Positions 1 to 6,486 of a DNA stretch of 8,102 nt are shown in pieces. The position numbers and the translations under genes were made by a program. Under the pieces are notes generated by a model. It was given only the letters and a program-made list of their open reading frames with translations. It did no database searches and was not told the origin of the DNA. The stretch is from an uncultured Olegusella sp. (lineage in GTDB: Bacteria; Actinomycetota; Coriobacteriia; Coriobacteriales; Atopobiaceae): assembly GCF_947253395.1 (NCBI RefSeq), contig NZ_CAMXYY010000065.1, positions 1-8,102 on the forward strand, in the 5' to 3' direction. The stretch's first letter is position 1. Each line of letters begins with the position of its first letter.

Positions 1-1543
1 AGTTCTCAACAATGACCGAGTAGCGAGTCATCTCGCGAATTGTGCTATCCCAAGCAGCAAAGAGCTCATCGTAGCTTTGCATAGCGGTGAAGTGGCCATA
101 GTCTTTGGTGAAGCGTCGGCCGCTGGTGAGATCTACACCACCGTTCATTGCGCAGAGCAGCAGGCGAGGGAAGTTGAGATAACTCATGCCCGTGCAGCGA
201 TAGCCCCACTTGCCCGGAACCGCAGTTTCAACACAGCCGATTGCAGAGTAGTTATAGGCATCTTCTTCGGCAACACCCCAGTTGATAAATGAGGGGATGA
301 TAACTTCGTCGTTATTGAGAGCGGGCATACCAAAGCCGAGCTTCATCACTTCAACGCATTCATCGAGGAATTTCTTGTCGATATTGGCGTGATAGCGCAC
401 CGTAAGATTGGGCTGGGTGAGGCGGGTTTGCGCAACCGATTGCAGCACAAGATAAGAGAGCTCATTGACTGCATCTTTGTGCTCGGTGGTTTGGCCGCCA
501 ATGGTGACGTTTTGATACATGGGACTGCCAGCTGAAGAGAGCGTATGCGACTGACTGCGGATCTTTTGGACAGTCAGAGACTTGATCCAGAGGTTAGTAA
601 GCAGTTCAAGCGCTTCATCGCGCGTGATAGCACCGCTCGCAAGATCTGCTTGGTAATAGGGCAGCATATACTGATCAAAACGTCCATAGGAAAGTGAGTG
701 ACCGTTGGACTCAATCTGCAGTAAAACCTGGGAGAACCATACGGCTTGAATGGCTTCGCGGAAATTGTTTGCAGGCTCATAGGGAACCTTGGCGCAAATC
801 TCACTCATACGGGTAAGCTCTGCCTTACGGATGGGGTCACTCTCAGCTTGAGCAAGCTCAAACGCAAGATCAGCATAGCGCTGAGCCCAGCGATGAACGG
901 CCTCAATCACAATCAGAACGGCACGATAAAAAGCCAGCTTATCAACAGATTCTGGGTCAGTGAGGTCGAGTGCTTCTTTAGCTGCACGCGCACGTTCCTC
1001 ATAGCCGCGCAGACCTTCACGTAGCAGGCGGGCATGATTGATAGCTAGGTGGGCATCGCCTGCATTGAGTTTGCCCTCCATGCCAAAAAGGCCCGTCTCC
1101 ATAAAGACCGAAACCTCGTCGGGAAGCAGAGCCATACCGCGGTCGCGCAGAGTATTGTTTTCCCAATAGGGTGTAATCTCACGAATGCGAGCTTTGTCTT
1201 CGTCGGTTACGTAGAAAACGTCACCATCACGTTTGTCAAAAAGATCCAGCTCATTCACGACAAAGCCGAGTGTGTACTCGGGAAACACCGGAGCATTGCA
1301 GTTTTTGCTTGCTTGGTTTCCTGCAAGCAGCGTTTTGTCCTCAATGTAGATGCTCATCTTGTCCAAAATATGAGCAAAAGAGAGAGCACGGCGGAGAACA
1401 GGAGGCTGGTTTGTGCTCTGTTTGTAGGACTCGGTGCAGAGAATAGCGCGCTCAGCGTCAACAAAGGGCTTTTCATCGAGCACTTCTTCACGGAATGCCT
1501 GCATGCGGGCAGTCAAAGAACCAAAGTGCTTGGAATTCTGCAT
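1..1543 (-). CDS. Glycyl radical enzyme, dehydratase/lyase type (YbiW/PflD-like), C-terminus missing
   Basis: The reverse strand is open for 514 codons and runs off the left edge, so this is the first two thirds of a protein usually about 800 residues long; the C-terminal glycyl radical loop is outside. The pyruvate-formate-lyase-like barrel is recognisable. The active-site loop reads AIGCVETAVPGKWGYRC, with Cys437 (codon 233-235) and Glu439. GCVE is the signature of eliminase GREs such as glycerol dehydratase, whereas true pyruvate formate-lyase has adjacent cysteines. His165 in GDAH lies where the dehydratases carry a substrate-binding histidine. The text is closest to E. coli YbiW as I remember it, a family reported to open 1,5-anhydroglucitol-6-phosphate; the substrate here is unproven. 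I chose the start at 1543 because GGAG lies 6 nt upstream of it; the in-frame ATG at 1555 has no ribosome site. The divergent neighbour is its activase. Automatic labels such as 'formate acetyltransferase' would probably be wrong. Confidence 0.93.
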   Translation of the reverse strand, partial: MQNSKHFGSLTARMQAFREEVLDEKPFVDAERAILCTESYKQSTNQPPVLRRALSFAHILDKMSIYIEDKTLLAGNQASKNCNAPVFPEYTLGFVVNELDLFDKRDGDVFYVTDEDKARIREITPYWENNTLRDRGMALLPDEVSVFMETGLFGMEGKLNAGDAHLAINHARLLREGLRGYEERARAAKEALDLTDPESVDKLAFYRAVLIVIEAVHRWAQRYADLAFELAQAESDPIRKAELTRMSEICAKVPYEPANNFREAIQAVWFSQVLLQIESNGHSLSYGRFDQYMLPYYQADLASGAITRDEALELLTNLWIKSLTVQKIRSQSHTLSSAGSPMYQNVTIGGQTTEHKDAVNELSYLVLQSVAQTRLTQPNLTVRYHANIDKKFLDECVEVMKLGFGMPALNNDEVIIPSFINWGVAEEDAYNYSAIGCVETAVPGKWGYRCTGMSYLNFPRLLLCAMNGGVDLTSGRRFTKDYGHFTAMQSYDELFAAWDSTIREMTRYSVIVEN

Positions 1544-1549
1544 AGCCTT

Positions 1550-1553
1550 CTCC
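1550..1553 (-). promoter_or_regulatory. Ribosome binding site deciding the GRE start
   Basis: Read on the minus strand, GGAG followed by AAGGCT precedes the ATG at 1543. The upstream in-frame ATG (1555) itself contributes the first G of this GGAG, and only a T-rich stretch lies before it. The shorter start is therefore preferred. Confidence 0.65.
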
Positions 1554-1568
1554 ATTTCATAAAAAAGC

Positions 1569-1597
1569 TTGAAAAGTTTCGAACGTAAGTTTATGAT
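1569..1597 (+). promoter_or_regulatory. Sigma-70-type promoter of the activase gene
   Basis: TTGAAA (1569-1574) and TATGAT (1592-1597) are separated by exactly 17 bp. The predicted transcription start is near 1604, giving a leader of about 47 nt to the ATG at 1651. The -10 hexamer is shared with the divergent GRE promoter. Confidence 0.68.
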
Positions 1598-1620
1598 ACC
1601 AAGCGAAGAGGGAAAGTCAA
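1593..1620 (-). promoter_or_regulatory. Sigma-70-type promoter of the GRE gene
   Basis: On the minus strand TTGACT (1620-1615) and TATCAT (1598-1593) are separated by 16 bp. The predicted start is near 1586, with a leader of about 43 nt to the GRE start at 1543. Its -10 overlaps five of the six bases of the activase -10, so both promoters are read from the near-palindrome TATGATA. Confidence 0.68.
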
Positions 1621-1650
1621 GCAATAAACCAAATTGTGTAGAGGATATAT

Positions 1651-2559
1651 ATGCAGTCAGCAACCGTATTTAACATCCAAAAATTCAGCCTCAATGATGG
1701 TCCTGGAATCCGCACGGTGGTGTTTCTGAAAGGTTGTCCTCTGCGTTGTTTTTGGTGCTCCAACCCCGAAAGTCAAATGCGTCGTCCGCAGTTGGAGTGG
1801 AAGGCAGATGCCTGCATTGAATGTGGTGCTTGTATAGCTGCCTGCCCACAAGCAGGGGTGTCAACGACAGCAGGCAAGCGGCATGTCAATATAAACACCG
1901 TTGATGGCTCATCTGAACTTGCAAAGCAGATGGTAGATGCATGCCCAGGCCGTGCGCTGTCCTTGGTGGGAAAGACACAGACAACAGAAGAGGTTCTCAA
2001 AGTCTGCCTGCAAGATAAGCCCTTTTATGAGGATTCAGGTGGCGGCGTTACGCTGTCTGGCGGTGAGGCCATGCTTTGGCCAGAGTTTGATATCGAGCTA
2101 CTGAGTCTGCTGCATGCTGAGGGATTGGATACCTGCATTGAGACTGAAGCTTATGTTTCAAACAAAGTCTTTGCTGCGGTGGCGGAGCACCTTGATCATT
2201 TGCTGATTGATTTTAAACATGGCGATCCACAGGCGCATAAACGCGGCACAGGCGAGACAAACGAGTTGCCTCTAGAAAATATTCGTTGGGCACAAGAGGC
2301 GGGTAAGGATGTGCTGATACGAACGCCAGTTATTCCCCGCTTTAACGATTCGGTTGAAGATGCAAAATGCATGGCAGAAACCCTTGCTGAGTTGGGGATA
2401 GAGCGTGTGCAGCTGTTACCTTTCCACAATTTTGGCGAAAGTAAATACGCTCTGCTTGAGCGCAACTACCAGCTCTCAGGAGAAAAAAATCTCTCGAGTG
2501 ATGACTTGTGCGCCTATGCTCAAGCATATGAACGTGCAGGCATCCATGCTTTTTGCTAG
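1651..2559 (+). CDS. Glycyl radical enzyme activating enzyme (radical SAM, YbiY/PflC-like)
   Basis: This 302-residue protein is a radical SAM enzyme that abstracts hydrogen from the partner GRE's glycine, using S-adenosylmethionine and a [4Fe-4S] cluster. The N-terminus carries FSLNDGPGIRT (12-22) and the cluster motif CPLRCFWC (Cys29, Cys33, Cys36). A ferredoxin-like insert follows with Cys55, Cys58, Cys61, Cys65 and a later CP at Cys98. The SAM-binding GGE lies at 137-139, with Ala140 where many activases have Pro. DKPFY plus a glycine-rich stretch before the GGE, LIDFKH, and LLPFHNFGESKY near the C-terminus are all typical of GRE activases. Length is normal for the ferredoxin-insert subclass. 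GAGGA (1641-1645) lies 5 nt before the ATG. It is divergent from the GRE it presumably activates. The insert seems to have kept ligands for only one of the usual two auxiliary clusters. Confidence 0.96.
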   Translation: MQSATVFNIQKFSLNDGPGIRTVVFLKGCPLRCFWCSNPESQMRRPQLEWKADACIECGACIAACPQAGVSTTAGKRHVNINTVDGSSELAKQMVDACPGRALSLVGKTQTTEEVLKVCLQDKPFYEDSGGGVTLSGGEAMLWPEFDIELLSLLHAEGLDTCIETEAYVSNKVFAAVAEHLDHLLIDFKHGDPQAHKRGTGETNELPLENIRWAQEAGKDVLIRTPVIPRFNDSVEDAKCMAETLAELGIERVQLLPFHNFGESKYALLERNYQLSGEKNLSSDDLCAYAQAYERAGIHAFC

Positions 2560-2613
2560 TTGCTCTGTTCATCTGTGAGCTCATTGCAATACTAAATATC
2601 AGCAGATGAGCAA
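2560..2613. repeat. Imperfect inverted repeat between convergent genes
   Basis: TTGCTC (2560-2565) and ATCTG (2571-2575) together mirror CAGATGAGCAA (2603-2613), with a 5-nt bulge in the left arm. It starts at the base after the activase stop and lies before the 3' end of the DeoR gene. A short AGATGC/GCATCT repeat follows at 2614-2626. There is no T-tract on either strand, so a role as transcription terminator is weakly supported; it could be an mRNA 3'-end structure. Confidence 0.3.
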
Positions 2614-2642
2614 AGATGCGGCATCTCATGTTTGGCAAGCCC

Positions 2643-3389
2643 TTAGGCAAGCGCGATATGAATGCCGAGTTTTTTGACTTTGCGACGGTCAGCAGGACTG
2701 ATGCCAGCGTCAGTAACAAGATAAAGCGGTTTGTTTTCAAAGCGCAAAGGTACAGCTTCATATTGATGGAACTTTTCGGATTCAGTGAGCACAACTACTT
2801 GCGCCGCTGATTCTGCCATGGAAAGTACTGCTTCCGCGCGGAATTGATCTCCGTTGGTAAATCCTATGCCGTCAAGCCACCCATCAGCTCCAATAAAAAG
2901 GCGCTCTACCGCAAAGGACTTTACGCAGCTACGCAGTAGTGGACCTACGGTGACCTGAGAATCGCCTTGGACCGTACCACCGAGGAGCACCGTTGTGATA
3001 TTGGGAGAGTCACGCACATACGTGCTGATAAAAACACTGTTGGTGATGATGGTGACGCCTTGGTGTGTATCCGCTAACTCGCGGGCAAGCAGGGCACAGC
3101 AACTGCCGCTTTCAATCATGATAGTTGCACCATCGGATATCGATTCGGCTGCTCGTTTGGCAATGCGAAGTTTTTCTTCATAGTGATAAGCAAGACGTCC
3201 AGCTACATCATTGGGATTTGAAAGTAAAGCAAAGCCATGCTCGCGTAAAGCAAGGCCGCGTGTCTGCAGGGAGTCTAGATCTTTGCGCATGGTAACGGTT
3301 GAAACGCCAAAATGCTCAGCGAGAGCAGAAACCTCAATTTTCTTTTCACTGGTTAGCAGCTCAAGAATCTGAGCGTCGCGTTTGGACAT
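2643..3389 (-). CDS. DeoR-family transcriptional regulator
   Basis: This 248-residue regulator is of normal DeoR-family length. Residues 3-56 form the winged helix-turn-helix, with EVSALAEHFGVSTVTMRKDL (19-38) as the characteristic HTH and recognition helix. Residues about 70-235 form the DeoRC sensor, an ISOCOT fold that typically binds a phosphorylated sugar. Recognisable sensor parts are GATIMIESGSCCALLA (87-102), TNS (116-118), LLGGTV, LFIGADGW and LTESEKF. The usual Asp of the first ligand loop is Glu93 here. The ATG is preceded by AGGAG at 4 nt. It converges on the activase gene and is divergent from a YdjM-like gene, with a palindrome in the intervening gap. Control of the neighbouring GRE module by a phosphosugar is a reasonable inference, but no copy of the palindrome is visible in the GRE/activase gap. 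Confidence 0.95.
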   Translation of the reverse strand: MSKRDAQILELLTSEKKIEVSALAEHFGVSTVTMRKDLDSLQTRGLALREHGFALLSNPNDVAGRLAYHYEEKLRIAKRAAESISDGATIMIESGSCCALLARELADTHQGVTIITNSVFISTYVRDSPNITTVLLGGTVQGDSQVTVGPLLRSCVKSFAVERLFIGADGWLDGIGFTNGDQFRAEAVLSMAESAAQVVVLTESEKFHQYEAVPLRFENKPLYLVTDAGISPADRRKVKKLGIHIALA

Positions 3390-3406
3390 AACACTCCTAT
3401 CGAAGA

Positions 3407-3435
3407 AAAATAAGCAAAATCATTTTCATATGAAA
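3407..3435 (-). promoter_or_regulatory. Possible promoter of the DeoR gene
   Basis: On the minus strand TTTCAT (3435-3430) and TATTTT (3412-3407) are 17 bp apart. Both hexamers are imperfect and the leader would be only about 11 nt, just containing the AGGAG. The -35 coincides with half of the palindrome, which would suit autorepression. Confidence 0.35.
3424..3435. promoter_or_regulatory. Perfect 12-bp palindrome, candidate DeoR operator
   Basis: TTTCATATGAAA is a perfect palindrome, flanked by CAT on the left and ATG on the right at slightly different distances. It lies in the 85-bp gap between the divergent DeoR and YdjM-like genes. It overlaps the candidate -35 of the regulator and lies just upstream of the extended -10 of the other gene. 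DeoR-family regulators commonly bind such sites in their own promoter; the assignment is inferred from position and symmetry. Confidence 0.5.
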
Positions 3436-3438
3436 CCA

Positions 3439-3447
3439 TGATATATT
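3439..3447 (+). promoter_or_regulatory. Extended -10 promoter for the YdjM-like gene
   Basis: TGA followed by TATATT matches an extended -10 (TGn plus a hexamer). No good -35 is visible 17 bp upstream, as expected for this promoter type. The start would be near 3454, about 21 nt before the ATG. Confidence 0.4.
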
Positions 3448-3474
3448 TTTTCTGGTAAAAGGTGGTGAAGACAG

Positions 3475-4077
3475 ATGATGGGCAAAACCCACATAAGTGT
3501 TGGTATTGCAGCGGCACTCTTTGTGTCACAGCCAGCGAGTTCTGCTGCCTGTATGGCCGCTGTCCTTGCGGGGGCACTTGGTTCGATTACACCTGATATC
3601 GATGTGCACGTCACGAGTCGCAGTCGCGATGTTTTCATTGCGCGTCTTATCGTAGCTGTGCTGGCCATAGTGAGTTTTGGTATTGATCGTGCTTTAGGGG
3701 CACAGCTCTGGGCATATATTTTGCAGATTCAGCTCAGTCAACAAGTTATAGGACTACTTGGCTTTTTTGGGCTTTGTATTATCGGCAGGTTTACGCCGCA
3801 TCGGAGTTTTACGCATTCGGTACTGGCGCTTGTACTCTTTTGTGTGGCACTAGGTCTTGTACTACCAATGGCAGTTCCTTCTTTTGCAGCTGGATATGCC
3901 GCGCATTTGTTGCTTGACTTGCTTAACAAAATGCCGATGAATCTGCTCTTTCCTTTGGAGTCGAGCTGGTGTCTGCATTTATGTCATGCTGACGGACTTA
4001 CCGACAAAGTGTTGATGTTTGCTGGTCTGGTGGGCGATATTGTTCTGCTTACCCTTTGTATTGAAAAATTTATATAG
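3475..4077 (+). CDS. YdjM-like membrane-bound metal-dependent hydrolase
   Basis: This 200-residue integral membrane protein has the conserved motifs of the YdjM/DUF457 family. They are GKTHISVG at 3-10, PDID at 40-43, PHRSFTHS at 108-115 and GYAAHLLLDLL at 140-150. The His and Asp residues of these motifs (His6, Asp41, Asp43, His109, His114, His144, Asp148) are the presumed metal ligands. Between them lie hydrophobic segments near 24-38, 55-70, 91-104, 115-132 and a last one at about 179-194. The family is called a metal-dependent hydrolase by motif; its substrate is not known to me. AGGTGG precedes the ATG at 9 nt; a second ATG at 3478 would give the more usual MGKTH start. It is divergent from the DeoR gene, and a link to the GRE module is only positional. 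Confidence 0.9.
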   Translation: MMGKTHISVGIAAALFVSQPASSAACMAAVLAGALGSITPDIDVHVTSRSRDVFIARLIVAVLAIVSFGIDRALGAQLWAYILQIQLSQQVIGLLGFFGLCIIGRFTPHRSFTHSVLALVLFCVALGLVLPMAVPSFAAGYAAHLLLDLLNKMPMNLLFPLESSWCLHLCHADGLTDKVLMFAGLVGDIVLLTLCIEKFI

Positions 4078-4088
4078 GAATATCCTAT
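4074..4088. repeat. Short inverted repeat over the YdjM-like stop codon
   Basis: ATAGGA and TCCTAT flank a 3-nt loop, ATA, and include the TAG stop. The hairpin is AT-rich and has no T-run behind it, so it is unlikely to be an efficient terminator. Confidence 0.25.
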
Positions 4089-4286
4089 TCACAAGAGTCT
4101 AAATTACCTTAGATCTATCCATTATATTTAGTACTTATTCATAAAATATGCATTATAAATTTGTTGGCATCTGCCGCAGCGTACAGCACTGAGCTTAATT
4201 TTTTTCATCAGTTTCTCAGCAAAAGATTCTTAGTTTTTTTGCTAGCTCAAAGCCCGTTGATTTTCAAGACTATGATGCCCTGGAGC

Positions 4287-4321
4287 TTTTTTCGAGTTTT
4301 TGCAGGTTTAAGGACTTTTTT
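4287..4321. other. Helically phased T-tracts (possible curved DNA)
   Basis: Runs of T begin at 4287 (six), 4297 (five), 4307 (three) and 4316 (six), a spacing of 10, 10 and 9 bp, close to one helical turn. Such phasing bends DNA in established models. A role upstream of the peptidase promoter is inference. Confidence 0.4.
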
Positions 4322-4525
4322 ACGAGCGCAACATCTGAAGTAGGCATTAGCTTATGGGTGCAGCCGTGGTAAATTCCCCAAACAATACGTAGGCCTGATT
4401 AAGCATTTTATCTGCTCATGACAGCTCACGGCAGCTATTGCCCCGCTCGCCGTATTGAGAGCGATTTATACAATATTTCAAAAATGTTTCGCTATTGTGA
4501 GCCATGACCGTTTCGTTTTTACAGC

Positions 4526-4563
4526 GGAAGCATAAGGCTTCCAAGCTGAGAGGAGATCAGCTT
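4526..4563 (+). promoter_or_regulatory. Two adjacent leader hairpins; ribosome site in the second loop
   Basis: The first hairpin is GGAAGC (4526-4531), loop ATAAG, GCTTCC (4537-4542). The second begins at the next base: AAGCTGA (4543-4549), loop GAGGAGA (4550-4556), TCAGCTT (4557-4563), ending against the ATG at 4564. The AGGAG ribosome site is thus in the second loop. A competing pairing of CATAAG (4531-4536) with CTTATG (4561-4566) would cover the start codon. The arms are perfect; regulation is inferred. Confidence 0.5.
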
Positions 4564-6486
4564 ATGTACAAGAAGTTTAGATTCTCTAAGGCAACCCGCG
4601 CTCTCATCGTTGCTGCAACTGCAGTCGCAATTTCGGGTATTCCCCAGACTGCTCTTGCCTGCACCCAAGTTTATATAGGCTCCGAACTTACCACTACAGG
4701 TGATACTTTCTGGGGTCGCGCAGAAGATTATGCCAATCGTTACCCCAAGGCTTTTGGCGTTGCTCCTGCCACCAAAAATGGCAAAGTCATTCAAAGCTAC
4801 GAGAATGACACCGATCCCAAAGCAAGCTTCTCTTATAAAATTGATGGCCCTACGTTCCGTTATACCTATGTTCGCGATACACCTGATAACTGGACTGAAG
4901 CTGGTGACGCGAATGCCAAGGCTTATTCCGAGGCTGGTACCAATGAGAAGGGCGTCAGTGTTTCTTCAACTCTAACCACCAATATGAGCGATGCTATTGA
5001 TAAGGTTGACCCTCGTATTGATACGGGTATTGGTGAGTACAGCATCCATGACTTTGTCCTTTCTCAGGCTTCTACCGCTCGCGAGGGCGTGGAGCTACTT
5101 GGTAAGGTTATTGATGAGCAGGGATCTCAGGACTGCAACCAGATTGTTATTGGCGATGCAAACGAGACGTGGATCTTTGCTCAGCTGTCTGGCAAGCAGT
5201 GGATTGCCGTTAAGATGGCATCCGATCAAGCTTCTTTGAATCCCAATATGGATAACCTCAAGTTTGATGTTGACCTTGAGGATAGCAAGAATTGCTTGCA
5301 CTCCAAGGATCTCAAAAAGGTTGCCGAAGATGCTGGTACCTATGTTGAAAAAGATGGCAAGATGGACGTTGCCAGTTCTTATGGCAACAGCTCTGAGGAT
5401 CAGGGTGTAGGTCAAAATACCCGTTATGTCCAAGGACATCTTTACTTTGGTGAGAAGCTTACTGAGGGCAGCGACTATACCGTTGACAAAGACGGCTCCG
5501 TAGCCACCGTTGCTAACTCTACTTTCTATGTCAAGCCTGCCGAGAAGGTTGATACGTTCACGGTTTTGCGCTCCTTGGGCGCTCGTGGCGAGGGCACAGC
5601 GGTAGATGCCAACAAGAACGATAAGCTCTATGCAGTTGGTAACAATCGTAGCACTGAGAGCCATATCTTCCAGGTACGCAAAGGCTTAGATGCCGATATT
5701 GCAACCATTCAGTGGGAGGGTTTGTCCCGCACCGAGTTCACCCTTTATATTCCTAGCTATTCTGCATTGCTGACTGAAGTTGACCAGGATATCTATCCCA
5801 ACGAGGCTGCATACGATACCTCGCATGTTGGTGACATTATGGAATACAGCAAGGATAAGGATGGCAACAAGATCTACGACGAGAAAATCACTGAGTCCAA
5901 CGAGAAAATTGCTATGAAGGATTCTGGCACGAAGTACCTCGATTACGATTTAATGGATCTTAATACTCTTGCGTATAACCACCGCAAAGATGTTGCTGAG
6001 GGCGTCCATGCCTATCTTGATGTCTTGCAAAAAGATATTATTGCTCAGCATGAAACCGTTGATGCTCAGATCAAAGATGTCAAAGACGCTAAGGCTCGTA
6101 TGGCCTTTGCGAACAAGGCTCATGATGTTGTATCCGAACAGGCACAGGCCAAGGTTCATACACTCGTACAAGAAGTACGCGACTACCTGAACGCCGGGGA
6201 TACCTCCAAACCCTTTGCCGCAAGTGATCTTGCTGAGGGCAAGCTTGCTACTGCTTTGACCTATGCTGACGAGCTGGCAAAATTTGATGCTGATGCTGCC
6301 GCTAAGGATGTTGTCGAGCCGTTTGAAGAGGAAAATGCCAAGCAGGAAGCTCCTGCCGAGGGCTCTGCAGACAGCAAGAAGGCTGATGAGACACGCTCTA
6401 TGCCAACCGGTGTTATTGGTATCATCATTGCTGCTGTTGTAGCAATTGCTGGCTTTGTTGTTTACCGTGGCCGCAATAAGGAGTAA
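4564..6486 (+). CDS. Secreted, membrane-anchored C69-family peptidase (dipeptidase-like)
   Basis: This 640-residue protein starts with a signal peptide: KKFRFSK, a hydrophobic stretch at 13-26, then a TALA/C cleavage site. Signal peptidase cutting after Ala32 leaves Cys33 as N-terminal residue. C69 (PepD-type) peptidases are Ntn hydrolases whose nucleophile is an N-terminal Cys, so export and activation may coincide. CTQVYIGSELTTTGDTFWGRAEDY (33-56) is the family's start, with the conserved Arg52, Glu54 and Asp55. DANETWIFAQLSGKQWIA, NNRSTESHIFQVR and WEGLSRTEFTLYIPSYSALL are typical later blocks. Beyond about residue 480 come a helical, charged extension, a Lys/Glu/Ala/Ser linker and one membrane segment (617-634) with an RGRNKE tail, so the enzyme probably faces outward and feeds on dipeptides. 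ATG 4564 is chosen because AGGAG is 8 nt upstream and a signal peptide follows at once; the ATG at 4504 would bury it. Both neighbours seem to be separate units. Confidence 0.93.
   Translation: MYKKFRFSKATRALIVAATAVAISGIPQTALACTQVYIGSELTTTGDTFWGRAEDYANRYPKAFGVAPATKNGKVIQSYENDTDPKASFSYKIDGPTFRYTYVRDTPDNWTEAGDANAKAYSEAGTNEKGVSVSSTLTTNMSDAIDKVDPRIDTGIGEYSIHDFVLSQASTAREGVELLGKVIDEQGSQDCNQIVIGDANETWIFAQLSGKQWIAVKMASDQASLNPNMDNLKFDVDLEDSKNCLHSKDLKKVAEDAGTYVEKDGKMDVASSYGNSSEDQGVGQNTRYVQGHLYFGEKLTEGSDYTVDKDGSVATVANSTFYVKPAEKVDTFTVLRSLGARGEGTAVDANKNDKLYAVGNNRSTESHIFQVRKGLDADIATIQWEGLSRTEFTLYIPSYSALLTEVDQDIYPNEAAYDTSHVGDIMEYSKDKDGNKIYDEKITESNEKIAMKDSGTKYLDYDLMDLNTLAYNHRKDVAEGVHAYLDVLQKDIIAQHETVDAQIKDVKDAKARMAFANKAHDVVSEQAQAKVHTLVQEVRDYLNAGDTSKPFAASDLAEGKLATALTYADELAKFDADAAAKDVVEPFEEENAKQEAPAEGSADSKKADETRSMPTGVIGIIIAAVVAIAGFVVYRGRNKE

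Larger units (their letters stand above)
4078..4563. other. Long intergenic region upstream of the C69 peptidase
   Basis: I see no convincing gene in this 486-bp stretch. It is AT-rich on the left, with a 7-bp inverted repeat AGCAAAA (4218-4224) / TTTTGCT (4237-4243) and a series of T-tracts. A possible -10, TACAAT at 4469-4474, lacks a good -35 at normal spacing, so the peptidase promoter is not firmly placed. The right end holds two adjacent hairpins at the ribosome site. Confidence 0.6.

Noticed and set aside
1049..1588. Plus-strand open frame of 179 codons
   Set aside because: It lies entirely opposite the well-supported GRE gene; its text has no family character, and the minus strand encodes conserved GRE motifs.
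2560..2626. Intrinsic terminator between activase and DeoR genes
   Set aside because: The inverted repeats are imperfect or have too small a loop, and no T-run follows on either strand, so only a repeat is reported.
4161..4343. 60-codon plus-strand frame in the long intergenic gap
   Set aside because: There is no ribosome site before its ATG, the composition follows the T-tracts (Phe/Leu-rich), and no motif is present.
4504..4563. Upstream ATG extending the peptidase by 20 residues
   Set aside because: No ribosome site precedes it; the extension would sit in front of a proper signal peptide and runs through the two hairpins and the AGGAG.
5095..5664. Minus-strand open frame of 189 codons inside the peptidase gene
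   Set aside because: It is a shadow of the C69 gene; its sequence has no recognisable motif and no ribosome site that I could identify. The same holds for the 188-codon frame at 5950-6516.
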